Source of the DNA: JAPOPJ01 sp964538885
Lineage (GTDB): Archaea > Thermoproteota > Nitrososphaeria > Nitrososphaerales > Nitrosopumilaceae
Length of the DNA: 13,716 bases
Direction: 5' to 3'
NCBI GenBank assembly: GCA_964538885.1
Contig: CAZIHR010000092.1
Span: 1 to 13,716, forward strand
Shown here: positions 4,879 through 12,526 of the stretch, in pieces
Position numbering within the stretch: the stretch's first letter is position 1
Layout of the letters: every line of letters begins with the position of its first letter
The notes under the pieces: model-generated
Database searches by the model: none
The model's input: only the letters and a program-made list of their open reading frames with translations
What the model was told of the DNA's origin: nothing
Position numbers and translations under genes: made by a program

Positions 4879-6174
4879 ATGAAGAGAACAATTTCAGGGA
4901 TCAGGGGAGTGTTTGGGAAAGATCTAGGATTAAAAGATATACTACACTATTGTGACAACTTTGCTACACTGATAGATGCAAAAAAATGTCTAGTGAGTAG
5001 AGATACAAGAGAGTCTGGACACATGATTGCAGAGACTGCAAAGGCAGCACTGATGAAAAATGGCATAAATGTTTATGACTTGGGGGTTGCTCCCACACCA
5101 GTAATCTTTCGTGAGGCAAGAAGATACGGTGCAGGAATTATGATTACAGCATCACACAACCCAACAGATTGGAACGGATTGAAATTCACTGTTGGTGGGA
5201 GGGGCATCAATCAAAGCCAGCTGGATATAATTTTAGACGCAGATAAATATGCAGTATCAGAAATTGGCGCCGAAGAGAGTATAGACACCACATACATAGC
5301 GGATGTAGCGGACACCATAGGAAAGATAGATAACAGTCCTACGGTAGTTGTGGATCTTGGTGGTGGTGCGGCTAGAGGTTTTGCACCGTGCCTTTTAGAG
5401 CAACTTGGATGTAAAGTAAACACCATCAATTCTTCAATACAAAAATGCCACAGAGGGCCAGATCCCACAACAGATGAGCTAGTCGAGCTGTTAGATGCAT
5501 CAACTCGTGCAGATATTGGATTTGCGTTTGATTTGGATGGAGACAGACTTGTGGTGGTAAAAGATGGAAAAAAACAGGCTCCCGACGTTACGCTTGGATT
5601 GGGCATTGCATGGGCAATTGAGTCAGGATGCAGAAAATTTGTGTTGAGTACAGATACCAGTGTGGCAATTGAAAAATTTATCACAGAAAAGGGAGGAACA
5701 GTTCAAAGATCAAAGGTGGGAGAAGCAAATGTGGTTGACATGATGGTAAAAATGGAAGCAGAGGCAGGGGGCGAGGGAAGTAGTGCAGGATTTATCCTGC
5801 CCCAATTCAATTACTGTAGGGACGGAATACTGTCAAGTGGAATTATATCTGCAATGCTGGACGGATCAAAGTTTGATGAGATTCTAACTCACATGGAAAG
5901 ATATCATCAGATCAGAAGAAAGATCCCAACAAGTAAACACCACAACTCAATAATTGAAAAAATTGCAGAACGGTTATCAAAAGAATTTTCAGATACAGAC
6001 ATGCTTGATGGACTAAAATGCATCATAGATGAGAACAGTTGGGTGCTTGTAAGAAAATCAAACACAGAAGATGTAATCAGGATATCTGGTGAGGCAGACA
6101 GTCAAGATAAATGTGAAAGAAATGTACAAATGATGCTAGGAGTGGTAAATCAAATTCATGAACACACCAAATGA
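4879..6174 (+). CDS. glmM: Phosphoglucosamine mutase / phosphomannomutase family protein
   Basis: This 431-residue alpha-D-phosphohexomutase would interconvert hexosamine-6- and -1-phosphates (GlcN-6-P to GlcN-1-P for UDP-GlcNAc); related enzymes act on mannose or glucose phosphates. The four family loops are present. They are the phosphoserine loop TASHNPTDWNG (Ser92), the metal loop DLDGDR (D218, D220, D222), the sugar-binding region GGEGSSAGF (298-305) with YCRDG, and the phosphate-binding loop RKSNTEDVIR (392-401). The last differs from the usual RPSGTEP, and GGEGSSA replaces GGEPSG, so substrate choice may differ. The start is ATG 4879, in front of the family start KRTISGIRGVFG. The frame is open further upstream but that would run into tRNA-Thr. 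The gene overlaps thiL by 17 bases, suggesting co-transcription. Confidence 0.85.
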   Translation: MKRTISGIRGVFGKDLGLKDILHYCDNFATLIDAKKCLVSRDTRESGHMIAETAKAALMKNGINVYDLGVAPTPVIFREARRYGAGIMITASHNPTDWNGLKFTVGGRGINQSQLDIILDADKYAVSEIGAEESIDTTYIADVADTIGKIDNSPTVVVDLGGGAARGFAPCLLEQLGCKVNTINSSIQKCHRGPDPTTDELVELLDASTRADIGFAFDLDGDRLVVVKDGKKQAPDVTLGLGIAWAIESGCRKFVLSTDTSVAIEKFITEKGGTVQRSKVGEANVVDMMVKMEAEAGGEGSSAGFILPQFNYCRDGILSSGIISAMLDGSKFDEILTHMERYHQIRRKIPTSKHHNSIIEKIAERLSKEFSDTDMLDGLKCIIDENSWVLVRKSNTEDVIRISGEADSQDKCERNVQMMLGVVNQIHEHTK

Positions 6175-7108
6175 ATTAGAAATAATTCGAATCTTCCAAA
6201 AGGCATCAGAGATAAGAACGCCACCAGAAGATATAGAATCCTTTGAGATCAGCGGTAAGAAAATAGTGGCCAAGATAGACACCATGGTACAAAGTACTGA
6301 TATGCCTCAGGGTATGTTAATCAGAGATGCTGCAAGAAAGAGTATAGTTGCATGTGTAAGTGATTTTGCTGCAAAGGGAGCACGGCCAAAATATGGAATG
6401 GTTTCACTCAACTTGCCAAGAGGAATTTCCCGTCACACAATAAGGCAGATGGCACATGGAGTACGACAAGCATCAGATGAATTTGGTATCAAAATTCTTG
6501 GGGGTGACACAAATGAGGGAATGGAGGTTGTTTTTCATGTATGTATTTTCGGTACTGTCAAAAAGATTGTTGCAAGAAAGGGAGCCAGACAAGATGAATT
6601 GATCTTTGCGACAGGGCCTTTTGGATATTCAGCGGCGGGGCTTGAGATACTTGAAAAGAAAAGAAAGGCATCAACTAGATTCAAGAAAAAAGCCGTGAGA
6701 TCATTTACAAGACCATATCCAAGACTGGATTTTGGTCTGAAATGTAATAGATATTTTACCTCATCTATGGACTCCAGTGACGGACTCTCAGTCACATTAA
6801 ATGAGATGGCGCGCCAGAGCGGTTGTAAATTTGTAATAGATGCAGTTCCTGCAAACGCAGATATGACAGAATTTGCTAGGGAAAACAAGATTGATGCAGA
6901 GAAGCTAATTCTTCATGGTGGTGAAGAGTATGAGTTTGTGTTTACTGCCCCAAAAAAACACATAGCAGTCATACAAAGAAACGCACAGTTGACAAGAACT
7001 CCCATCATCAAAGTGGGCAGGGTCACAGATGGCAGTGGCGTGTTTGTCAAAAAAGATGACAGGTTGTATCGCTTGTACGACCGTGGATGGCATCATTTCA
7101 AAGAATAG
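6158..7108 (+). CDS. thiL: Thiamine-monophosphate kinase
   Basis: ThiL phosphorylates thiamine monophosphate to thiamine pyrophosphate with ATP, the last step of thiamine cofactor synthesis. The 316-residue protein has the PurM-like AIR-synthase fold with its metal and nucleotide motifs: AKIDTMVQSTDMP (about 38-50), SDFAAKGARPKYG (68-80), ILGGDTNEG (113-121), ATGPFGYSAAG (151-161), SSMDSSDGLS (202-211) and HGGEEYEFVF (253-262). Length is normal. The ATG at 6158 overlaps the last 17 bases of glmM in another frame, so the two are probably one transcript with coupled translation. No functional link between amino-sugar and thiamine synthesis is obvious. Confidence 0.88.
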   Translation: MNTPNELEIIRIFQKASEIRTPPEDIESFEISGKKIVAKIDTMVQSTDMPQGMLIRDAARKSIVACVSDFAAKGARPKYGMVSLNLPRGISRHTIRQMAHGVRQASDEFGIKILGGDTNEGMEVVFHVCIFGTVKKIVARKGARQDELIFATGPFGYSAAGLEILEKKRKASTRFKKKAVRSFTRPYPRLDFGLKCNRYFTSSMDSSDGLSVTLNEMARQSGCKFVIDAVPANADMTEFARENKIDAEKLILHGGEEYEFVFTAPKKHIAVIQRNAQLTRTPIIKVGRVTDGSGVFVKKDDRLYRLYDRGWHHFKE

Positions 7109-7406
7109 CCAAGTTCAAGCCGCCTCACAGTCAACTCCCGTTCAAATTAAGCTGAATTGACCCACATTTTAACATGGTAAAATCAAGTCAAAAAATCCCA
7201 TTTTTTAGATGGAATTTGAAATTAAAATCTAAACAAAGTATAATGAAAATGCCCAGATAGAAATCAAAAGTACTATTTTACAAATGACGTTCTGAAAAAT
7301 ACCAGTTTCAGTATTGTGGGAAAACAAAGCACAATTTCTCATACAGTGCTAAAATTTACCGTGTCCAAAAAATCAATGTTTTTTAAACCCTTTGTAACGT
7401 GAATAG
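7109..7406. other. Intergenic region with two small inverted repeats
   Basis: About 300 AT-rich bases without a convincing reading frame. Two hairpins lie near the thiL end. ATTTTA-ACATGG-TAAAAT (7166-7183) has a 6-bp stem. AAATCCCAT and ATGGAATTT (7193-7217) pair with one mismatch across a 7-base T-rich loop. They could mark a transcript end. The rps11 promoter lies at the right edge. I see nothing else. Confidence 0.4.
7379..7387 (+). promoter_or_regulatory. TATA-like element of rps11
   Basis: TTTTTTAAA is centred about 24 bases before the ATG at 7407, which fits a leaderless or nearly leaderless mRNA. Confidence 0.45.
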
Positions 7407-7877
7407 ATGTTGTCAGAAACAAGTGTCGAAAGTACCAAAGCGTTAGAACCAGAGGCACAGGTAGAGAAAGAACCATATGCCAAAAAGGACATTCAGGAGA
7501 AAGAAGGAATTGCCCACATCTTTAGCAGCTACAACAACACCATAATTCACTTGACAGATCTTACTGGTGCTGAGACGGTTGCAATAAGTTCCGGCGGCAT
7601 CCATGTCAATGCAGATAGGTATGAATCATCTCCGTTTGCTGCAATGAAAGCTGCAAATGCAGTAGTAGAATCTGCCAAGACAAAAGGCTTTACAAAATTT
7701 CACATAAGGGTAAGAGCTGTGGGAGGGGTTGGTTCAAGAGTACCAGGCCCAGGTGCACAAGCTGCAATAAGAGCCCTAGCAAGAGGCGGGTTTAAGATTG
7801 GAAGAATTGATGATGTTACTCCAATCCCCCACGACACCACCAGAAAGAAAGGTGGGAAGAGAGGAAGAAGAGTCTAA
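7407..7877 (+). CDS. rps11: 30S ribosomal protein S11 with acidic N-terminal extension
   Basis: S11 sits on the platform of the small subunit near the decoding region. Residues about 33-156 are a complete universal S11 domain: GIAHIFSSYNNTIIHLTDLT, the PFAAMKAANAVVESAK helix, HIRVRAVGGVGSRVPGPGAQ, ALARGGFKIGRIDDVTPIPH and the basic tail RKKGGKRGRRV. Archaeal S11 is usually around 130 residues. Here about 30 extra residues precede the domain and are acidic (LSETSVESTKALEPEAQVEK). The gene is alone, while in many archaea it clusters with rps13, rps4 and rpoD. Its stop overlaps the stop of the converging minus-strand gene by four bases. The first in-frame Met is at 7407, next to the TATA element. 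Confidence 0.93.
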   Translation: MLSETSVESTKALEPEAQVEKEPYAKKDIQEKEGIAHIFSSYNNTIIHLTDLTGAETVAISSGGIHVNADRYESSPFAAMKAANAVVESAKTKGFTKFHIRVRAVGGVGSRVPGPGAQAAIRALARGGFKIGRIDDVTPIPHDTTRKKGGKRGRRV

Positions 7878-8185
7878 TCAAGTTTTTTGAGCTTAGCTTG
7901 ACAACCCTTAGATTGAAAGTAATCACTCATGAATCTTGTGAATTTCTCGGTAGGGCTGCACCACCTGTATCGGTTTATCATATCAGAAAATTTTTCTTTG
8001 ACTGTTCTTTCCAGCTCTGGTTTGAGAGACAACCGGAAAAAAGTCCACCCAAACTTGGAAGATGGTTCGCTAACCATATAACTATTGTAGTGACCAGTCA
8101 GCGTCTCCATGTGCGACATTGCCTTTTTTATCAAAAGCAAGTCATCAGAATAATTTTTTGTTTCAACCTCAAAGACAGTACTCAT
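7874..8185 (-). CDS. Hypothetical protein (103 aa), last gene of the rtcB operon
   Basis: I do not recognise this family. It begins MSTVFEVETKNYSDDLLLIK and has a likely first helix (about 13-30), a central aromatic strand region (FGWTFFRLSLKPEL, about 45-58) and C-terminal helices ending in a basic tail (AKLKKLD). It looks soluble and has no membrane segment or metal cluster. Its ATG overlaps the stop of the PDCD5-like gene in an ATGA, indicating translation coupling. That arrangement makes a shared task with the PDCD5-like protein or RtcB plausible. It does not carry archease motifs, so it is not the usual RtcB activator. Its stop overlaps rps11 tail to tail. Confidence 0.68.
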   Translation of the reverse strand: MSTVFEVETKNYSDDLLLIKKAMSHMETLTGHYNSYMVSEPSSKFGWTFFRLSLKPELERTVKEKFSDMINRYRWCSPTEKFTRFMSDYFQSKGCQAKLKKLD

Positions 8186-8586
8186 GAGCTCTCATCTCCA
8201 GGTTTGCCCAGCTTGTCTGACAATGATACAAATTTTCCATCCTGCTCGACGTTGATTTTGATATTCATTTTGACGTTTAAACCAACAGACCTGAACAAAA
8301 GTAGTAATTTCCCACCATCAAGAATCTCGTTGATCTCTCCGGTGCCAATCAACTCTGCAAGTTTTTGAACTATAAGCTTTGTCTCATGTGGAAATTGTAA
8401 CTCGGCGTTATTTAGCACCTCTGCACCTCTATACCCTAACTTAGACAACACAACATCACGCGGACTGTTAGGATTTGGTTCTGGTGAATCTTGCTCATCG
8501 GTGGCCTGTTGCTTAGATGAGATATTTTTTTGCATCTCCGCAAGACGTTTTGCCATCAACCTGTCCAGCTCAGAGTCCTTGCTCAT
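8182..8586 (-). CDS. PDCD5 (TFAR19)-like DNA-binding protein
   Basis: The 134-residue protein has the outline of the archaeal/eukaryotic PDCD5 family. There is an N-terminal charged helix (DSELDRLMAKRLAEMQKNI, about 4-22) and a low-complexity linker rich in Gln, Asp and Pro (25-43). A helical core follows (AEVLNNAELQFPHETKLIVQ then KLAELIGTGEINEIL, about 55-89). Last comes a C-terminal part with alternating strand-like sequence (KMNIKINVEQDGKF) typical of the family end. Archaeal members bind double-stranded DNA; their cell role is poorly known. It is translationally coupled at both ends: its ATG overlaps the rtcB stop as ATGA and its stop overlaps the next start. I assigned the family from pattern, without an alignment, so some doubt remains. 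Confidence 0.62.
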   Translation of the reverse strand: MSKDSELDRLMAKRLAEMQKNISSKQQATDEQDSPEPNPNSPRDVVLSKLGYRGAEVLNNAELQFPHETKLIVQKLAELIGTGEINEILDGGKLLLLFRSVGLNVKMNIKINVEQDGKFVSLSDKLGKPGDESS

Positions 8587-10031
8587 CCCTTAATTACTCC
8601 TATGGGAATCAGTTTGGCCACCTTGGTGGCAATGCCCAATTTGTCAGATACGTTAACTACTGCATCTACATCTTTGTATGCTTGCGGGGTCTCTTCTACC
8701 ACCCCATCTCTAGTCAATGCCTTGACAAATATTCCCTTGTCACCAAGCGACTTTTTCACACCATGCTCTGTAAAGCTCTTCCTTGCTTTTGTTCTTGACA
8801 TCGTCCGGCCCGCACCGTGTGCAGTAGAGCCGAAGCTAAGATCCATTGAATTGGGTTGTCCCAGCAGAATCCAGCTGGCCGTACCCATTGAACCTGGAAC
8901 TAGAACGGGTTGTCCAAGATCTCTGTATTTAGAGGGAACTTCATTGCGGCCATATGGAAATGCACGAGTTGCACCTTTTCTATGAACTACCAATGACCTT
9001 TCCCTGCCATCCACCATATGCTTTTCAACTTTGGCAATATTGTGTGCTACATCATATACTAGATCCATGCCAAGATCTGATTCATTCTGATTAAAGACGC
9101 GTTCAAAGGACTTGCGTGTCCAGTGAGCAATCATCTGTCTGTTACTCCACGCAAAATTTAATGCTGAAAACATTGCCTTCCTGTAGGACTCTCCCTCCTC
9201 TGACGTGTTGGGAACACATGCAAGCTCTCGATCTGTTAGATTTATGTCATATTTTGCCAATGCCTGCTCAGAGATTCTCAAGTAGTCGCTGCACACCTGG
9301 TGCCCAAATCCGCGGGATCCACAATGAATTAGAATAGTGATTGTCCCCATTTTGATTCCCATTCTTGATGCTGCCTGTTCATCATGAATCTCGGACACCT
9401 GTTGGACTTCAAGAAAATGATTCCCAGAACCTAGGCTGCCAAGTTGGGGAGCACCTCTCTTTCTAGCTTTGTCTGAGACCTTGTCCGGATCTGCGTTCTT
9501 GATGTTTCCATTCTCTTCACATACATCTGCATCACCTTTGTTTCCATATCCATTGTCTATTGCCCAGTTGACACCACGTACTAGCACCTCATCTAGTTGT
9601 GAAGGGTTGAGATTGACGGCACCCTTGGAACCTACACCAGATGGAATAGATGCAAAGAGATCATTTACAAGCTTTTTTAGTTTGGGACGGACATTCTCCT
9701 CGGTGAGATTCGAGCGCAAAAGTCGTACTCCACAGTTAATATCATAACCCACTCCACCTGGGCTTATCATGCCTTCTTCTGCATCCATTGCAGCCACACC
9801 ACCAACAGGAAACCCGTATCCCTCGTGACCATCAGGCAAAACTACGCTCTGCCCAACAATGCCGGGAATGGATGCTACATTTCGTGCCTGTAAGATTGTC
9901 CTGTCTGAAAGCATCTTGTGAAGCAGGTTTTCATCAGCGTAAATCCTTACTGGAACTCTCATTCCTGCATTCAAGTCTGCATCTATCTGATATTGGTTCT
10001 CCCCTATTTTGTGTGGAGTTGTTGGGGGCAT
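8583..10031 (-). CDS. rtcB: RNA-splicing ligase RtcB (tRNA-splicing ligase)
   Basis: RtcB joins RNA ends (2',3'-cyclic phosphate or 3'-phosphate to 5'-OH) using GTP and Mn2+, and seals tRNA exons in archaea. The 482-residue protein is full length and has no intein. Motifs in order are DGHEGYGFPVGG (67-78), GGVGYDINCGVR with metal ligands D97 and C100, GSGNHFLEVQ with H205, IHCGSRGFGH with H236, VYDVAHNIAKVE with H330, VVHRKGATRAF, and STAHGAGR with H405, the histidine that becomes guanylylated. Positions lie within two residues of Pyrococcus RtcB numbering. It is the first gene of an operon with the PDCD5-like and 103-aa genes. An AATTTAAATC element at 10060-10069 suggests a start a few bases before the ATG at 10031. 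Confidence 0.95.
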   Translation of the reverse strand: MPPTTPHKIGENQYQIDADLNAGMRVPVRIYADENLLHKMLSDRTILQARNVASIPGIVGQSVVLPDGHEGYGFPVGGVAAMDAEEGMISPGGVGYDINCGVRLLRSNLTEENVRPKLKKLVNDLFASIPSGVGSKGAVNLNPSQLDEVLVRGVNWAIDNGYGNKGDADVCEENGNIKNADPDKVSDKARKRGAPQLGSLGSGNHFLEVQQVSEIHDEQAASRMGIKMGTITILIHCGSRGFGHQVCSDYLRISEQALAKYDINLTDRELACVPNTSEEGESYRKAMFSALNFAWSNRQMIAHWTRKSFERVFNQNESDLGMDLVYDVAHNIAKVEKHMVDGRERSLVVHRKGATRAFPYGRNEVPSKYRDLGQPVLVPGSMGTASWILLGQPNSMDLSFGSTAHGAGRTMSRTKARKSFTEHGVKKSLGDKGIFVKALTRDGVVEETPQAYKDVDAVVNVSDKLGIATKVAKLIPIGVIKG

Positions 10032-10170
10032 GAGATCAGGTAAAAATCAACATGAAGACAATTTAAATCATAAGTAATACAATACGGATATAATACAATA
10101 TTCTTGGCCTACATATTACGGCTTGTACCACCATACGATAGTCGCTTGCTCAAATTGAGTCCAAAGAAAT

Positions 10171-10180
10171 AGGTTTATTT
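10171..10180 (+). promoter_or_regulatory. TATA-like element of purB
   Basis: AGGTTTATTT has its TTTATT core centred 27 bases before the TTG at 10204 but only about 15 bases before the ATG at 10192, which favours the TTG as leaderless start. Confidence 0.5.
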
Positions 10181-10203
10181 TTTGATGTGTTATGAAAAAA
10201 TTG

Positions 10204-11562
10204 TTGGCAATTCTACCGATAGACGGGGGTCGTTACGGGACAAAAGAGATGATGAAAATCTTTGGCGAGCAGAACAAGATAGATTGTCAGTTGGAGATAG
10301 AAGGAGCAGCTGCCATCTCACAAAGTGAGCTGGGCATAATACCAAAAAAAGTTGGTAAAATCATACTGGCAGCTACAAAATCGGGAAAAATTACCGCAAG
10401 AACTGTAAAACGATTGGAAAAAAAGAGCGACCACGACACTGCAGCTCTAGTAGAAGCACTGGGCCAGAGATGTCCAAAAGACGCAAAACCATGGATACAT
10501 TATGGACTTACAAGCAACGACTTGGTTGACACGAGCAACTCCATGCAGATGAGAGATGCTTTGAGAATAATAGAGTCCAAGGTGGCAAGACTGGCCCGGA
10601 TTCTTGCAGAAGATGCTGTCAAGTATGGCAGCATGCCAGCTGCTGGAAGGACTCATGGACAACACGCAAGCATCATATCTTTTGGCCTGAAATTTGCAAA
10701 CTGGGCAGCAGAGATGGCCGAACACATACAAAGAATAAAAGAGATAAAGAAACGGATTCTGATATGTAAGATACTTGGAGTGGTTGGCACGGGCTCATTG
10801 ATGGGGGCAAAATCGCTCAAAGTACAAAGACGCGTTGCACGACGATTAGAACTTAATCCAGCTAAGGTAGCAACTCAAGTAGTACCTAGAGAGAGGTATG
10901 CTGAATACGTCTTTGAGATGGCACTTGTTGGCGCGACTCTGGAAAAGATTGCAGTGGAGATACGGAACTTGCAGAGAACTGAGATAGGCGAGGTGTCAGA
11001 ATATTTTAAAAGAGGCCAGATGGGTAGTAGTGCCGTCCCGGTGAAGAGAAATCCCATCAAAAGTGAGAGGGTGTCATCACTTGCAAGGATGTTGCGTAGT
11101 CATGTTGGGATAACCTTTGAGAACATTCCACTGTGGCACGAAAGAGACCTTTCCAATTCTGCAAATGAGAGATTCGTGATTCCTACAGTATCGATAATTG
11201 TAGACGAGATGTTAGAGACAATGATCAGAGTCATCTCAAATCTCAAAGTCGATGAGAAGAGAATTGTAGAAAACCTGTACATGACCAAAGGACAGATTTT
11301 TGCCGAGTTTGTTCTAGAGGCGTTGATAAGAAAGGGGGTGCCGAGGTTTGAGGCATACAGAGATGTACAGAGAGTGGCATTTGAGGCCAAAGAGAAAGGA
11401 ATACAGTATATGGATGCAATCAAGGAAGATAAGGCATTCTCACTATTATCAACAGACGAAATAGACAAGATTTTTTCTCCAGAGCGTCACCTAGGTGCAT
11501 CACATATAATCATAAGAAACGTACACAGGTCAGTTCAAAAGCAGATAAGGGGACTCATCTAG
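10204..11562 (+). CDS. purB: Adenylosuccinate lyase
   Basis: PurB removes fumarate from SAICAR and from adenylosuccinate in purine synthesis. The 452-residue protein is a full fumarase/aspartase-fold enzyme, normally a tetramer with shared active sites. Seen here are KKSDHDTAALVEAL (H77), HYGLTSNDLVDT, the catalytic GRTHGQHA (about 148-155) and the signature loop QMGSSAVPVKRNPIKSE (272-288) with its catalytic serine, Lys281, Asn283 and Glu288. The signature usually reads GSSxMPxKxN; here Val replaces Met. I place the start at TTG 10204 because the TATA element is 27 bases before it and the protein then begins (M)AILPIDGGRYGT, as archaeal PurB does. The ATG at 10192 would add four residues (MKKL). 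It overlaps the converging gene by eight bases. Confidence 0.93.
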   Translation: MAILPIDGGRYGTKEMMKIFGEQNKIDCQLEIEGAAAISQSELGIIPKKVGKIILAATKSGKITARTVKRLEKKSDHDTAALVEALGQRCPKDAKPWIHYGLTSNDLVDTSNSMQMRDALRIIESKVARLARILAEDAVKYGSMPAAGRTHGQHASIISFGLKFANWAAEMAEHIQRIKEIKKRILICKILGVVGTGSLMGAKSLKVQRRVARRLELNPAKVATQVVPRERYAEYVFEMALVGATLEKIAVEIRNLQRTEIGEVSEYFKRGQMGSSAVPVKRNPIKSERVSSLARMLRSHVGITFENIPLWHERDLSNSANERFVIPTVSIIVDEMLETMIRVISNLKVDEKRIVENLYMTKGQIFAEFVLEALIRKGVPRFEAYRDVQRVAFEAKEKGIQYMDAIKEDKAFSLLSTDEIDKIFSPERHLGASHIIIRNVHRSVQKQIRGLI

Positions 11563-12310
11563 TCTTTAGCAGCATCTTGTGAATTTTGGAGCCATATTGT
11601 AATGCCTTCTTTCTCTTAGAGTATGATATCTTTGGCACTCCCATTTTGCGTGCAAGCTTTCTGATTGCATGTTTGCGAAGCAAGTCATCAGGTCCACGGA
11701 TCTTCTCATATATGGGAACGGTTTTGGCATATTGGATGAATTCTGTTGCAAGCAACGGTTGAACTATCTGTACGTTAAACTCGGATGAGATAAAGTTAAC
11801 TGCTTTTAACATTGCAATCTCATTTTCCAGTTTTGCATCCATTGTATCAGCAATGCCCGAATCGCCTTGGGAAAATATCTTTCTGTATACATCATAGCCA
11901 CAGAATAGCTCGTCAATGCCGTTTGCAGTAATCACCATATTTAGCCCAAGATGACGTGCAAGTTTTGAGATGTAATAAAATGCAATACAGTTCTCAGCCC
12001 ACGACAAATTTGGCGTATTAATTTTCTTGCTGATTCTCTTTGATATGTCTGGAAATGTTTCAGGGTCAATCTCAAGGGACTTGTGTGGCAGATGTAGTAG
12101 ATTGGCCACTTTATTTGCAAATAAAATATCATGTGATGCTGAAAATCCTACTGTCAACAGGATAATATCAAAATTCATGTCAGAGCAAATCTTGGAAATT
12201 AGGGAGCTATCAACACCACCAGAAAAGGCCACTCCTATCTTCTTTGCAGTTACTGTTTTTGCAATTGATTTTTGGATCATCTCAAGTAGCTTTGCAGTCG
12301 TGCCTTCCAT
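11555..12310 (-). CDS. Asparagine synthase-type ATP-pyrophosphatase, lacking the glutaminase domain
   Basis: The 251-residue protein corresponds to the synthetase half of asparagine synthetase B. Visible motifs are the PP-loop AFSGGVDSSL (28-37), TVGFSASHD, the family element ITANGIDELFCGYDVYR (127-143) and a lysine-rich C-terminal segment YSKRKKALQYGSKI. The N-terminal Ntn glutaminase domain with its catalytic Cys is absent and not encoded next to it. It may therefore use free ammonia, plausible in an ammonia oxidiser, or take another substrate, since PP-loop proteins adenylate many acids. I use ATG 12310. A TATA-like element at 12324-12331 lies only about 16 bases before it, so the second ATG at 12280 (241 residues, PP-loop intact) is possible. 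It overlaps purB tail to tail by eight bases. Confidence 0.75.
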   Translation of the reverse strand: MEGTTAKLLEMIQKSIAKTVTAKKIGVAFSGGVDSSLISKICSDMNFDIILLTVGFSASHDILFANKVANLLHLPHKSLEIDPETFPDISKRISKKINTPNLSWAENCIAFYYISKLARHLGLNMVITANGIDELFCGYDVYRKIFSQGDSGIADTMDAKLENEIAMLKAVNFISSEFNVQIVQPLLATEFIQYAKTVPIYEKIRGPDDLLRKHAIRKLARKMGVPKISYSKRKKALQYGSKIHKMLLKTR

Positions 12311-12526
12311 AATGATTGGTACAGTATATCTACATCACAAATGTGTAACGGTAGATGAAATATTGTAAGAGTTGAAGACAGTAGAATATTATGGATGCCA
12401 CTCAAACTTTGTACATATACAACAATTACTAGAGTAATCCCATATGCCCTGATCAAGGAAATAAAAATGTTGAGACGGATAAAAAAATTGTGGAGTTATA
12501 TTACCACAAAATGATCTCTTGTTTTA
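12311..12526. other. Intergenic region between asparagine synthase-type gene and recombinase
   Basis: Both neighbours are on the minus strand, so this is the upstream region of the first and the downstream region of the recombinase. I see no tRNA, no long reading frame and no clear hairpin. A TATA-like TATAT lies at 12325-12329. Confidence 0.5.

Noticed and set aside
5211..5684. Long minus-strand frame inside glmM
   Set aside because: It is antisense to a clear enzyme gene with intact motifs, and its Ser-rich composition is typical of a shadow frame.
7240..7320. Possible C/D box guide RNA (TGACG and CTGA-like words)
   Set aside because: The boxes do not match consensus or spacing and no terminal stem is present.
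7898..8368. 156-codon plus-strand frame antisense to the 103-aa and PDCD5-like genes
   Set aside because: It is opposite two coupled genes with better composition and family match; no domain or promoter.
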